This document shows positions 1 through 9,800 of a stretch of 64,000 nt of DNA, in pieces. The position numbers and the translations under genes are program-made. The notes beneath the pieces were generated by a model. That model saw only the letters and a program-made list of their open reading frames with translations, made no database searches and was not told the DNA's origin. Numbering within the stretch: the first letter of the stretch is position 1; each line of letters opens with the position of its first letter. The DNA comes from Thermoproteota archaeon (lineage in GTDB: Archaea; Thermoproteota; Thermoprotei_A; Sulfolobales; NBVN01). The DNA lies in assembly GCA_030550455.1 (NCBI GenBank), contig JAUQPH010000001.1:128259-192258 (forward strand). Direction: 5' to 3'.

Positions 1-201
1 GGTTACATGCAGAGGAGATTGATAAACGCTCTACAGGACCTCTATGTCGAATATGATATGTCTGTTAGAAGTTCTTATGGAGAGCTCGTTCAGTTTAGAT
101 ACGGTGAAGACTCAGTAAACCCGAAGAAAACAGCTTTTGGTAAAGCGGTAGATATAGAGAGAATTATCGTAAAGAATATAGGGTGGAGGATGAGCCTATG
201 A
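1..201 (+). CDS. rpoA1: RNA polymerase subunit A' (Rpo1N), C-terminal fragment
   Basis: C-terminal end of the largest archaeal RNA polymerase subunit, first half. The gene is cut by the left window edge and the frame is open from base 1. The visible peptide carries the family ending, with a [11 protein letters not shown] helix, a segment containing [11 protein letters not shown], and a short tail. The stop TGA overlaps the ATG of rpoA2 as ATGA, the usual coupled arrangement of the archaeal rpoH-rpoB-rpoA1-rpoA2 operon. Identification is firm from this tail and the neighbour. Confidence 0.93.
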   Translation, partial: GYMQRRLINALQDLYVEYDMSVRSSYGELVQFRYGEDSVNPKKTAFGKAVDIERIIVKNIGWRMSL

Positions 202-1676
202 GTAAGAGCTCTAGGAGAGGTAGGAAAACTAAAGCCGCAGAACAGCCCCCTAAGGAAGTCGAACCAGGTACTTTAGAGGAAGTACGTAAGGCTGTTGCGG
301 AACCTGGTGAACTAGTAACTAAGTTGATAGAAGAATACGGACTTCATCAGAAGTTACCCCCGGTTTTAGTTAGTGCTATCAGATCGATAATCCTCAGTAA
401 GTATGGCGCGAGACCGGATGAGAGTAAGATAAGACAAGAGTTCGAACTACTTGTAAACCTATCTTATAGAGTATACACTAGTGTAGAACCAATACGTAAC
501 ACTGTTCCCCAAGCCATAGTAGATGAAGTACTCTCTAAGCTGGTAGAGGTCGCTCACAAGTACTCTCTAACAGATGAAGAATTAGCTAAAATAAGAGAAG
601 ACGTAGTGCAGTCTTACTTGCGAGCACTAATTGAACCCGGTGAACCTGTGGGAACTGTAGCAGCGCAATCCATTGGTGAGCCTAGTACTCAAATGACTTT
701 AAGGACTTTTCACTTTGCTGGCGTTAGAGAGCTTAACGTTACTCTAGGGTTGCCTAGGTTGATAGAGCTTGTAGACGCTAAGCGGAAGCCTGAGACCCCG
801 ATAATGGAGATCTACCTTAGGGATGAGTACAAACACGACCTAAATACAGCTCTTGAAATAGCGAGAAAGCTGGAGTACACCAACCTGGAGGCTATTACTG
901 AGTCAGCGGAAGTAGACTTAATAACTGAGAGCATAATAGTGCGGCTAGATAAGGACATGCTCGAAGACAAAGGTCTGAGAGTTGATGATGTAGTAGAAGC
1001 TCTCTCTAAGGGGAAAGTTCTAGCAGGTAGAGTGAGAGTAGATGAAGAAGATCCTCTAACTCTAGTTATCGAGGTTCCTAAGCCGTACGCACACATCTCT
1101 AAAATACTTAAGTTCAGGGAAAGACTACTTAAGACGAAAATTAAGGGAGTTAAAGGGATCAAGAAGGTCATACTGCAGAGGAGATATAATCCGTCTACTG
1201 GTAAGCACGAGTACGTTTTGTTAACTGAGGGATCTAATCTAGCAGAAGTTCTAGGAATACCCCAGGTAGACCATAGGAGAACTAAGACTAACGATATACA
1301 CGAAATAGAGAGAGTGTTAGGTATAGAAGCTGCGAGACAGGCTCTGATAAATGAGATGATGAACACTCTACGGGAGCAGGGTCTTGAGGTAGACGTGCGA
1401 CACGTAATGCTCGTAGCAGACCTCATGACTTGGTCGGGTGTCGTTAGGCAGATCGGGAGACACGGTGTCGTAGGTGAGAAAAAGAGTGTTCTAGCTAGAG
1501 CTGCTTTTGAGATCACCACGAAGCAGCTTTTTGATGCGAGTGCTTCAGGAGAGTTCGATAGTCTGCGGGGAGTAGCTGAAAACATCATCATAGGTCAGCT
1601 GATTCCCTTTGGAACTAGCATAGTGGAGCTTAAAACTAGTCCACAACAATTAGCTAGGGGTGGAGATACTCAGTGA
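198..1676 (+). CDS. rpoA2: RNA polymerase subunit A'' (Rpo1C)
   Basis: Second half of the split largest RNA polymerase subunit. The motif [19 protein letters not shown], at about residue 150, followed by LRTFHFAG, marks the bridge/trigger region. The C-terminal part ([19 protein letters not shown] and [17 protein letters not shown]) is typical of the jaw/clamp end. ATG at 198 is preferred over an in-frame GTG at 183 because it makes an ATGA overlap with rpoA1. The protein is about 490 residues, whereas I recall archaeal A'' near 390. The excess is a charged, Lys/Glu-rich N-terminal stretch plus a helical region before the conserved core. Confidence 0.95.
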   Translation: MSKSSRRGRKTKAAEQPPKEVEPGTLEEVRKAVAEPGELVTKLIEEYGLHQKLPPVLVSAIRSIILSKYGARPDESKIRQEFELLVNLSYRVYTSVEPIRNTVPQAIVDEVLSKLVEVAHKYSLTDEELAKIREDVVQSYLRALIEPGEPVGTVAAQSIGEPSTQMTLRTFHFAGVRELNVTLGLPRLIELVDAKRKPETPIMEIYLRDEYKHDLNTALEIARKLEYTNLEAITESAEVDLITESIIVRLDKDMLEDKGLRVDDVVEALSKGKVLAGRVRVDEEDPLTLVIEVPKPYAHISKILKFRERLLKTKIKGVKGIKKVILQRRYNPSTGKHEYVLLTEGSNLAEVLGIPQVDHRRTKTNDIHEIERVLGIEAARQALINEMMNTLREQGLEVDVRHVMLVADLMTWSGVVRQIGRHGVVGEKKSVLARAAFEITTKQLFDASASGEFDSLRGVAENIIIGQLIPFGTSIVELKTSPQQLARGGDTQ

Positions 1677-1993
1677 GCGAGCTAACTAGACCAGAGCTGG
1701 AGAGAGAGATAAAGAACGTGATTAGAACAGGTAAATACATACTAGGAAGCAGGAGGAGCCTGAAGGCGGTATTGACCGGTAAAGCTAAGGCAATAGTTGT
1801 TGCCAGCAAGATTCTACCAACTATCGAGGCAGACGTACTCCACTACGCAACCCTCGGTGGGATACCCGTTATAAGGTATCCAGGCACAAGCTACGATCTA
1901 GGCTTAGTATGCGGAAAACAGTTTCCGGTCTCGGTGATGGCTATCCTAGATTTCGGGGAGTCTAGATTCGCGGAGGTGATAGGTTCTGTCTGA
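1673..1993 (+). CDS. rpl30e: 50S ribosomal protein L30e
   Basis: L7Ae/L30e-fold ribosomal protein of 106 residues. It contains the family patterns TGKYILGSRRSLKAVLTGKA, AKAIVVASKI and a C-terminal PVSVMAILDFGESRF. It starts with GTG, overlapping the rpoA2 stop as GTGA. Its place between rpoA2 and nusA matches the crenarchaeal RNA polymerase operon. The end overlaps the inferred CTG start of nusA by 8 bases, suggesting translational coupling. Confidence 0.94.
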   Translation: MSELTRPELEREIKNVIRTGKYILGSRRSLKAVLTGKAKAIVVASKILPTIEADVLHYATLGGIPVIRYPGTSYDLGLVCGKQFPVSVMAILDFGESRFAEVIGSV

Positions 1994-2420
1994 AATAAAG
2001 CTGAGTAACGAGGAGCTAAGGTATATGGCTTTATTTAGCGACGTTACCGGTGTTGACGTAAAGGACTGCATAATAGATTCCGATAGTGGTGCTATAGTGT
2101 TCATCGTTCCACCAGGTAAAGCCGGTCTAGCTATTGGAAATAGAGGGTCGAACGTTAAGAGGCTGTCCAAAATACTTGGTAAGCGGATAGAAGTAGTTGA
2201 GTGGGCAGATAACCTAGAGGACTTTGTTAAGAACTTGTTCTTGCCCGCGAGAGTTCTTGGAACAAGCTTGATGAAGCTCAAAGACGGTAAGAGAGTTCTA
2301 TACGTTAGAGTAAACCCAGAGGATAAAGGTCTTGCTATAGGTAAAGGAGGTAAAAACGTAAATAAAGCTAAGACCATACTTAAAAGATACTTCGATATTG
2401 ATGTAGTTTCGATTATTTAG
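1986..2420 (+). CDS. nusA: NusA-like KH-domain transcription factor (probable CTG start)
   Basis: Archaeal NusA homologue consisting of two KH domains and lacking the bacterial N-terminal and S1 parts. KH GxxG loops are visible as IGNRGSNVKRL and IGKGGKNVNKA. The first ATG/GTG/TTG in frame is the ATG at 2025, but the 12 codons before it encode SEIKLSNEELRY, which is the normal start of this family just after Met. The only plausible initiator before a TAG at 1980-1982 is CTG at 1986. That start would overlap rpl30e by 8 bases. Gene order supports the identity. The start is inferred and a base-call error (for example GTG read as CTG) is possible. Confidence 0.88.
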   Translation: MSEIKLSNEELRYMALFSDVTGVDVKDCIIDSDSGAIVFIVPPGKAGLAIGNRGSNVKRLSKILGKRIEVVEWADNLEDFVKNLFLPARVLGTSLMKLKDGKRVLYVRVNPEDKGLAIGKGGKNVNKAKTILKRYFDIDVVSII

Positions 2421-2462
2421 GCTTATAAGGTAATAATGCTTTGACAACTTGAGGTGTGGACT

Positions 2463-2906
2463 GTGCCAGGCTCGAAAGCACCTAAGGGTCTATACGCTGC
2501 TAGAAAACTGAGGTTAAAGAGGTTAAAGTTTAGGTGGTCGCAAAGAGAGTTCAGAGTGAGAATGATGAAGCTTAAGGAGAAATATGACCCGCTTGAGGGA
2601 GCACCCATGGCTAGAGGTATCGTTATAGAGAAGGTGGGAATAGAGTCTAGACAGCCTAACTCAGCTTTAAGAAAGTGTGTTAGAGTACAGCTAGTTAAGA
2701 ACGGAAAGGTTGTAACAGCCTTTGTTCCATGGGATGGTGGGATAACCTTCATAGACGAGCACGATGAAGTCATTATAGAGGGTATAGGCGGCACTAGGGG
2801 AAGGTCGATGGGTGACCTACCTGGAGTTAGGTATAGAGTAGTTGCTGTAAATGGGGTATCACTAAAGGAGTTATTGAAGGGTAAAAAGCAGAAGCCGATG
2901 AGGTAG
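2463..2906 (+). CDS. rps12: 30S ribosomal protein S12 (uS12)
   Basis: Decoding-centre protein of the small subunit. Signature segments are [20 protein letters not shown] and the C-terminal [18 protein letters not shown]. The upstream GTG at 2454 would add Met-Trp-Thr, but GTG at 2463 gives the family N terminus [16 protein letters not shown] and sits 6 bases after GAGGTG at 2451-2456. I therefore choose 2463. It follows nusA as in other Thermoproteota, but rps7 does not follow; an unrelated DHH gene does. Confidence 0.95.
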   Translation: MPGSKAPKGLYAARKLRLKRLKFRWSQREFRVRMMKLKEKYDPLEGAPMARGIVIEKVGIESRQPNSALRKCVRVQLVKNGKVVTAFVPWDGGITFIDEHDEVIIEGIGGTRGRSMGDLPGVRYRVVAVNGVSLKELLKGKKQKPMR

Positions 2907-2925
2907 AGTAAAGGAAAGAGAAGCT

Positions 2926-3861
2926 TTGAGGATCGTAGTCACTCACACAGATCTAGACGGCATAGCGTCAGCAGCTATTATAACTCGCAGCCTAAGTAAA
3001 GTCGATAAGTACGTGTTCACTCAGCCTCACACTCTACATAGCGTTCTCTCTAGAATAAAGTGTCTTGAAGATTGCGATATATACATATGTGACCTCAGTC
3101 CAAATCATAGTAACATTAGCTCTATCTTGAGTACTGTCAGGAAGTTAGTCGAAAACGGTACTAAGATCTGGTGGTTTGACCACCACGTCTGGGAACCTTC
3201 GTGGGTTGAAAGCGTTCTTAGCGCAGGTGTTAGACTCAGTCAAGATACATCTACCTGTTCGGCAGGAATAGTATACAGGCATCTCGGGTTTGGAGATAGC
3301 ATATCAGAGCACATAGCTAGAGCAGCGTGTTCTTTAGACCTCTGGGTCTTTGACGACTGGTTGGGGAACTTCCTAGCTAGATATGTTGGCTACAGCAAAA
3401 GCGAGGATTGGAGGAAGAAGGTTGCTATTAAGCTATCTAAGGGCGTAATGCTCGACGAAGAGGTGTTGAAGGCCGTTGAGGAGAGTATGGACCGAGAGCT
3501 CAAGATCTTATCTGAAGCTATCAGAAAGGGTGGTGTGAGTGATATCTGCGGAATTAGGGTTGTCTACTACTATAAGTCTGTAAAAGACCACATTACTTCT
3601 TACGTAGCAACACTATTGATGTCGAGGTTCAACGCCGATATGGCCGTTATATGTAGAAGAGGATCCGTCAGCTTAAGAAGTCGGGGAAAAGTTGACGTTA
3701 GGGAGATCGCGAAAAAACTGGGAGGTGGAGGACACCCGAATGCCGCCGGTTTTTCTCTACGCCCACCATGGCCGTACAGGGTCCTTCTATTGATAAATAT
3801 ATCGAGACCTTACGTTAAATGGTGTATGTCTAGGATTAAGACAGTACTATGCGAGAAGTAA
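2926..3861 (+). CDS. DHH-family phosphoesterase (RecJ/NrnA-like)
   Basis: Predicted manganese-dependent phosphoesterase acting on short RNA or DNA, or on small phosphodiesters. Motif I is THTDLDGIASAAII near residue 6. The DHH motif sits in WWFDHHVWEPSW at about residue 87. The C-terminal DHHA1 signature is KKLGGGGHPNAAGFSL. About 311 residues is normal for the archaeal stand-alone family. The start is TTG, with GGAAAGAG shortly upstream. It follows rps12 by 19 bases and may be cotranscribed. Substrate cannot be told from sequence. Confidence 0.88.
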   Translation: MRIVVTHTDLDGIASAAIITRSLSKVDKYVFTQPHTLHSVLSRIKCLEDCDIYICDLSPNHSNISSILSTVRKLVENGTKIWWFDHHVWEPSWVESVLSAGVRLSQDTSTCSAGIVYRHLGFGDSISEHIARAACSLDLWVFDDWLGNFLARYVGYSKSEDWRKKVAIKLSKGVMLDEEVLKAVEESMDRELKILSEAIRKGGVSDICGIRVVYYYKSVKDHITSYVATLLMSRFNADMAVICRRGSVSLRSRGKVDVREIAKKLGGGGHPNAAGFSLRPPWPYRVLLLINISRPYVKWCMSRIKTVLCEK

Positions 3862-3923
3862 TTACTCACTGTGGCGACAGCATTTCCACCATGAGTCGTA
3901 AAATAGCCTCAAGTTACCGTGGA

Positions 3924-4475
3924 CTAACTTACCGGCTTTATTAGGTGTATTTTACCGTCTTCAGCACTAATAGTTAGCAGACAATCCCTTCTTACATAGC
4001 AGAACGCCACGAGAGCTGACACTATTGCGTCACGGATATCCTTGCTTAGCACCTTCCACCTATATATACCTAGATTTAATCCAAGTCTTTCTGCTAGTGT
4101 GAAACAGTCACTAATTCCAGAGCTTATTAAGGCACTTCGAGGGTGGGTCTCTATGACCTCAACCCCCTCCCTCGATAGTCTCTCGTATAGAGTCCAACCT
4201 CGCAGGGTAAGCTTCTTCATGTACCCAAAGTTGGGTGGCAGTACTCTAAAGCCTCTTCTTATAGCTTCTCTATCTATACGCCTAAACACAGGATCTCTAA
4301 TTAAGGGAGAATCTACGCTAACCAGCCTCACCTGGTCTGCTAATACGTTATTTACTATCTCGTCATCACTATAGAGACAAACTGCTTTAACTAAAGTCAA
4401 GGTATCTAAGTCTACAACAGCGTATCCACTACAATTATGGCTTTCGGCTGCTAAGTCAAGCCCAGAAACCTTCAT
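3924..4475 (-). CDS. DUF429 family protein
   Basis: Protein of 183 residues with an N-terminal acidic motif (SGLDLAAESHNCSGYAVVD), then VDSPL, RGFRVLPPNFGYM, a VIETHPRSAL segment and a C-terminal DAIVSALVAF. This order of Asp, Asp-Ser-Pro, Glu-x-x-Pro and Asp-Ala is what I associate with DUF429, which is thought to have an RNase H-like fold. No activity is established. It is convergent with the DHH gene and not in an obvious operon. Confidence 0.75.
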   Translation of the reverse strand: MKVSGLDLAAESHNCSGYAVVDLDTLTLVKAVCLYSDDEIVNNVLADQVRLVSVDSPLIRDPVFRRIDREAIRRGFRVLPPNFGYMKKLTLRGWTLYERLSREGVEVIETHPRSALISSGISDCFTLAERLGLNLGIYRWKVLSKDIRDAIVSALVAFCYVRRDCLLTISAEDGKIHLIKPVS

Positions 4476-4615
4476 ATGTCAACGCCTTCACTCGAATTCC
4501 TAGTTGGCGTACTAACAGACACATAAGTGTCCAGCTCTTATGTAGGCTTACTGTAAATATATTTCGGTGTGCCGCAATTCACCCTATCTTTATCTATATT
4601 AAGCTGGAGGATTAA

Positions 4616-4702
4616 GTGAGAAGAGGATGTATTAGACAAACGCAATTGAGAACAGTAAGTGAGGATTTCGAGAAGAGGGCTCTAATAGGCTTGCAGAAGT
4701 AG
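4616..4702 (+). other. Possible 28-residue ORF with strong Shine-Dalgarno
   Basis: A GTG at 4616 lies 5 bases after GGAGG (about 4606-4610), itself downstream of an AT-rich TATCTTTATCTATATT stretch that could be a TATA box. The frame encodes 28 residues, many of them charged, before TAG. The good initiation context is seen directly. No family is recognised, and the ORF could be the truncated head of a lost gene, since transposon debris begins about 20 bases downstream. Confidence 0.25.
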
Positions 4703-4720
4703 TTACGTAAACGGGGGGCT

Positions 4721-4810
4721 AGCTCTTGTGTTGGTTCACGTGTTGGTTTGTATGGGTTAACGTCATTGCCTTACTTAGCCTCCACGTTCTACTCTGGGAT
4801 TGAGCGCTAA
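4721..4810 (-). mobile_element. Solo right-end remnant of a tnpB (IS200/IS605-like) element
   Basis: Read on the minus strand, 4760-4721 gives AACCCATACAAACCAACAC, then an extra 12 bases, then AAGAGCT. This matches the end of the remnant at about 40031-40061 (AACCCATATAAACTAACAC followed by AAGAGCT), and more loosely the end of the tnpB pseudogene at 28277-28308. The extra 12 bases partly repeat AACCAACAC. Upstream (4761-4810) only weak similarity remains. The call is inferred from the shared end. Confidence 0.45.
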
Positions 4811-4961
4811 ACCAATTTAAAACTTATCATTAAAAAGAAACGTGATAACATCAGCGATCGATACAACATAGCTACCGAGGGTTCGCACCTTCCGAGTAAA
4901 GCCTCATGACTTTTAAGGTTTTAAGTTCGAAGCTTGGCCTCTAGTATGTCAGTAGATTACG

Positions 4962-5351
4962 TCACTTTCGTTCATCACTTTCCCAAATAAAGCTCGGAAC
5001 TTCTTGAACATTTATTATAGGAACGTTTATTACTCCTGCTTTAAATCCCTTACTTAACTCTATGTGTTCACCGGTTTCATCGGATTTCACTACGGCGTAG
5101 TTTCTATCCATCGGCATTTTACAGCCATCGTCGGACCAGTAGTATATGAGTGGAATTCCGTAATACCTGTAGAAGTCCTTGAATACCGCCATAATTCCGT
5201 AAACACACACATCTCCTCTTGTAACAAGCCTCAGTATGTAGGTAGGTTGACCCATCATTATACCTGAAGCAGCTAGTCTTACAAGATCGGCGAAGTCCTT
5301 CACCCTAATCTTTACGACCTTACTCTCCAATCCCTCCAATCTAAACCCCAT
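4962..5351 (-). CDS. Conserved-looking hypothetical protein, 129 residues
   Basis: No family recognised. The protein is soluble, with alternating beta-type segments (VKIRVKDFADLVRL, TYILRLVTRGDVCVYGIMAVF), an aromatic patch (YRYYGIPLIYYW) and an acidic, Glu-rich end. Codon use and length are normal and there is an ATG start. It sits alone between transposon debris on one side and the long gene-poor stretch on the other. A real gene is likely; function unknown. Confidence 0.6.
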   Translation of the reverse strand: MGFRLEGLESKVVKIRVKDFADLVRLAASGIMMGQPTYILRLVTRGDVCVYGIMAVFKDFYRYYGIPLIYYWSDDGCKMPMDRNYAVVKSDETGEHIELSKGFKAGVINVPIINVQEVPSFIWESDERK

Positions 5352-5724
5352 AGTTAGGGTAGCATAAGCTTAAAAAGAGGTTATCTACGTAGAGCGTCTC
5401 CTACCGTACAACACGTAGCAACACACGTGCTCCCTAAACCATCATTGGTATCCCAGCACTCTTAGACCTCAAAGTAATGCTTTCCAAGATATCCTCTCCA
5501 TCGTGATTATTGTTACTGAAGGTAGATACTCCGCAGTTGTAGTTCCTTTTCTCTATCTCTGCCTATAATCCATTAGTACCTGAGGTAACCCCTAGGAAGT
5601 ACTTCTATACAAGCTCTTTCTTAACTGACTTCTAACACTCTCCATGTACTATTATCCGCAGTACCTCGAGCAACCATTTCGAGTTTCATAAAGGTTCATA
5701 AGGTATGATGTAAGCTGCTTTATC

Positions 5725-5945
5725 GTGGGTCGAGCCCGCCCACGATGTGAGTGCGTGGTGAAGACCCGAGTGGGTAGGCGTTCAAAACCAGGATGTGGAG
5801 GTTTCCCCACGGTCGTGAACCAGATCTGAATGAGGGAGAGCTGTGGGTCGGGGCTACCCCGAGCGAGGGAGACCGACGATGTGGGTACTGATGAAAGGTT
5901 CTTCGAGGTCTGTGAAGCCAAGGGTCGACAGCAAACAACATCAAC
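5725..5945. other. GC-rich, structured island (transposon tail or ncRNA)
   Basis: About 220 bases stand out as GC-rich in AT-rich DNA. Visible inverted pairs include CGTGGG...CCCACG (near 5730-5750) and CGGGG CTA CCCCG (near 5851-5863). In one plus-strand frame a broken peptide reads CGGFPTVVNQI, a stop, then GLPRARETDDVGTDE, with a style like tnpB C-terminal tails. It could be a decayed tnpB 3' end with its guide RNA region, or an independent structured RNA. Neither is proven; no tRNA, RNase P or SRP signature was found. Confidence 0.35.
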
Positions 5946-6423
5946 CGACCCGAAACTCGAACCCCTTAGTGTTTCTCTTTAGTTACTAGTCTTTAGTTAT
6001 AGATTTCCTTCTCCACTCTAATCACATTCTCTCTTGGTACTCCATCGTACGTGCAGTGTGGATATATTATGATTATATTAAACGTTGTTCTACTCAAAGG
6101 TCTGTTCATGAGATTCCCACTCTCTTCTTCCGTTTTGCGTGCTCTGATACAGTTGATCTTTAAAATGATTTTACAACAACTGCCTACAAACCGAGTTCGA
6201 GGGCAAGGGTTTAACTGGCATATTTGCTGGACTTACTAAGGAATGAAGTACTGAAAAATGGAGAGCTTTCAGAGAAGCGGTGAGTGTGTATTTTATGGTT
6301 AAATATGTGTGTTTAGGTTCTATAGCCTCTCTGAAGACTCTCTCGAAGTAATGAATGATACCGGGCTAGGTAGAACTGGAGATTGAAATAAGATTACTCA
6401 GATTACTGTGAACAGGGTTTAGG

Positions 6424-6640
6424 TGGCTGCCCGCGCCCATCAGCGTGGTTGCTTTAGTTATTTCGGTTGCTTTAGGTTTTTCTGGGCGCAGGTTCACCCC
6501 ACCTGACCATCTCCATCCCCCCGCCTACGGCTCCAGAGGGTCGCTATGTTCCCCGGAGCCATCGGTGAAGAGTAGTTCACAGAGCATTGTCCCCCGCCAA
6601 CGGCTCACTAGCTCATCGACTCCTAGCTACTAAAACACGT
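6424..6640 (-). mobile_element. Probable tnpB 3'-tail remnant
   Basis: On the minus strand this GC-rich block has a short open stretch ending in GGVNLRPEKPKATEITKATT and MGAGSHLNPVH, a composition (Pro/Arg/Lys-rich, low complexity) like the C-terminal tails of archaeal TnpB proteins. No catalytic part is left. The assignment rests on general resemblance and on the presence of other tnpB tails in the window. Confidence 0.3.
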
Positions 6641-6883
6641 GGTTGTTTATACACCTTTATGTCAGCTCCCAAAACCCACAGAGGTAACCAGAATAACCGA
6701 GAAAAATAAGTAAACTAAATAACCTGCGGACATTCCACTTCATAAAGCTACTCCCTAGAGCCCTCAGAAGTTTGTCTTTGATGGCCGATGTGACCGCATA
6801 TGGTGTTGTAGCTTATGCGGATGTACTTTAATATAACTGCTTAAGCAGGGTACATGTAGAGATGTGCGAGAGGGGCTAACTTC

Positions 6884-9800
6884 ATGCTCGTTCATGAGGA
6901 CGAGCTCAACGAAAGAGTAGCTAGAGTTTTAAACGAAGGCTTCGGTCTTAACTGTAGATCTGAGAGACCTAGGTGTAGATCCTCCGGGGTGAGCATAAAG
7001 TGTTATTATTGTGGTTTTAGGGTGGTTATTGAAGCTTCTTATAGCAGTAGTGACGCTGAGAGTAATGCTAGGAAAAGAATTGAGGAGGGATTAGCTGATA
7101 TAGCCATAGCCCTTCACTACACTAGGCAGTATTTAGACGTTGAGAGGCAAGAGATCGATGAGTTATTAAAGAACTCAGATTTTGATGCAAAAGTACTAGT
7201 ACCCAGGGACTTCAAGGGTCTCGAGGGGTATGTTGCCAGTAAGACTAGAGCCGCGATCTCTAGGGATGGGTGGTTTAAGAATGTTAAACTCGAAACAGTA
7301 ATGGATATTATAAGGCATGCTGCTCGGTACATGCTAGAGGAGGTTGAAGTCTGGGAAGAAGTAGAGAGGATCAGGCAGTTGATATACGATTTCATCAATG
7401 TAGCCAGTAAAATAAGCAACAGTAACCAGCTGCGTGAAAGAATAGCGAATATTCTCTATAGGATCTACGGCTTCAGTGTTGCTGAAATAAGAGATGCCGA
7501 AGTCATTTTCGGTCAGGCAGCTTTAGCAGTTTTACTCTCAACAGTGTTCTACGAGCGCTTAAGGCACATCTACAGACTTCCTTCCGTGAAGAGTTACACG
7601 AAGTCTAAGGACCCCATCCACGGGCTTAGGAGCGCTATGGAGAGTATGCTTAAGATCAGTTATGAGCCAGCCCTAAAGCTGGCAATAGAGATACTGAACG
7701 AGATTCCCCCCGCTCTGAAAACTGAAGTTGAAAAATTAGTCGATGTAGCGCTTCGAATATCAGAGATGAGACACCTCTTGGCTAGAGATTTCGCTGGGAG
7801 GATCTATCACAAGATCACGGGAGATATCGCTGTGAGAAAAGGTTTCGCCACGTTCTATACGGAGGTTCCGTCAGCATACATGCTCACAGCTCTAGCTCTA
7901 AGAGTTGCTCTTAACTTGGACTACCCCACCGAGCTCTCAAGAGAGGAGGCTAAAAAGATTCTGGAGCGCGTGGCAAGGTTGAAGATAGCTGATTTCGCGT
8001 GTGGTAGTGGAACCCTACTTTCAGCATCGTTGTACAACGCCTCAAGGATCGCTAGAGTCCTCTGCTTTTTTCATGAGTTAGAGTGTCCAGATATCGAGAA
8101 AAAACTCGTCGAAGAAGGTGTCTACGGTCTAGATGCGCTTAGATACGCAACCCAGATAACCACCATAAATCTCGCGCTTATGTCTCCCACATCCGTAACT
8201 AGAGAGAACATAGTCACGGTCTACCTAGGCTACATCCCGCAGAGGGGGGTCTGGCTCGGTTCACTGGAGCTTCTCGAGAACAGTAAAAAGGTCGTGAGCC
8301 TATCGCAGTACATAGAGAAGGATGTGCTCGGAGTTATTGGAAGGGTGTCAGTGACTGAAATTACCGGCAAGAAGATAGAGATACCAGATTCGTACGATGT
8401 TATAGTAATGAATCCTCCGTTCACTAGGGCCACGGGGAGAGTGGGTGAGGAGTACAAAGAAGGTAAAAGAGGGCTCTTCGGGTTTATAGCAGACGAAAAT
8501 GTCAGGAGAAACTTCCTTAGAAGATACGATGAACTGCGTAAAAGAGTTCGCTCGAAACTCATCTCCGTAGCAGAAGAGTTGTTCTCAAGAGAGCATGAGT
8601 ATCTGAAGTCTCTAAGTTGCCTGAGCAGTATTGACCAGGCTAAGAAGATGGAACTCGACCAGTATTACAGCATCGGGCAAGCTGGGGAAGGGCTCTTGTT
8701 TCTCTACCTAGCCTACAGACATATCAAACCGGGTGGGGTAATAGCTTTTGTTCTTCCGAGAAATCTCCTCTCGGGAATATCCTGGTTTCTCGCTAGAGCG
8801 CTGCTCGCAGACAAGTTCCACTTGAAGTACGTAGTTGTCAGTAGTGACTTCGAGAAAGGTTATAACTTCTCTGAGGGCACGAGCCTAAGCGAGTGTTTAG
8901 TTATTGCTAGGAGGGTTGATAGCCATAGTCCGGAAGAAGTAACGAAGTTCATAAACCTACTAAAAAAGCCGAGCTCCGCTCTAGAAGCCACACTCTTATC
9001 GGAGGAGTTAATCCGAAGTAGCGGGGACTTGGTAGAGTTACCTTGCGGTACATCATGCCTTGTTCTAAGGGTTAGTAGAAGCGAGCTCTTAGAAAACCTC
9101 GATAATTGGAACAGGCTGGTCTTCTTACCCGAGAGTGAAGTTGTGAGCTTTGGTTTGAATACCTTAAAAGGAGATCTCAGCGTTCTAGGTATAAGAGTTC
9201 CGGTAGTTAGATTGATGGAGCTTGTAGAGAGCATGGGCGTGCATTCACCTATGTTTCATGAACACTTCAGTTACGCAAGTGCTGCGACACCCTACCCCAT
9301 AGTGTACGGTGGTAGAGAGGAAGTTAGGTCGGTGATGCGCGTGAAGCCGAACGCTTACGCAACTTGTAAGACCGACAAAGCAGCCGAAATCTACAAAAAA
9401 TTTTCTGGGAGGCTGTTGCTCCCGGATAGGATATGGCTAGATACAACCCACATTACAGCACTATTCTCGGATATTCCTGTACTATCCAACGTATTCTATG
9501 CTGTAAGACTAAAGAACTTGGGGGTCGATGCCGAGAAGGCTCTCGTGTTATGGTTCAACACGACGTGGGGGTTGCTCTCCATTATCGCAAATAGAGAGGA
9601 GACGAGGGGGAGGTGGATGAGGCTGAAAATGGCCCACTGGAGGCTTTTACCAGTACTAGATGTGAGTAGATTGAGTGAGAGTACTCTCATGAGGCTCTCG
9701 AGTAAATTCGATGAACTATCCAGCGTCAACCTTCGAAGAATACCGGAGCAGTACAGTGAAAACTCAGCACACGTCGACCCTATGAGACTCAAGGTAGACT

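Larger units (their letters stand above)
5352..6883. other. Gene-poor 1.5 kb region with two GC-rich islands
   Basis: No convincing complete gene is seen on either strand. Short frames here look like shadows of GC-rich islands. The AT-rich background is broken by two GC-rich, hairpin-prone blocks at about 5725-5945 and 6424-6640, listed separately. The segment right before the methylase start at 6884 carries a probable promoter (TTTAATATAA near 6827-6836). Confidence 0.5.

Noticed and set aside
812-1591. 259-residue minus-strand open frame within rpoA2
   Set aside because: It is antisense to the conserved A'' core and has Ser/Leu-rich shadow composition with no motif.
5652-5921. Minus-strand frame over the GC-rich island at 5.7 kb
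   Set aside because: Composition reflects the GC-rich repeat; no protein family resemblance and no ribosome binding site.
5725-5945. RNase P RNA or SRP RNA in the GC-rich island
   Set aside because: The conserved sequence elements I expect for either RNA were not found.
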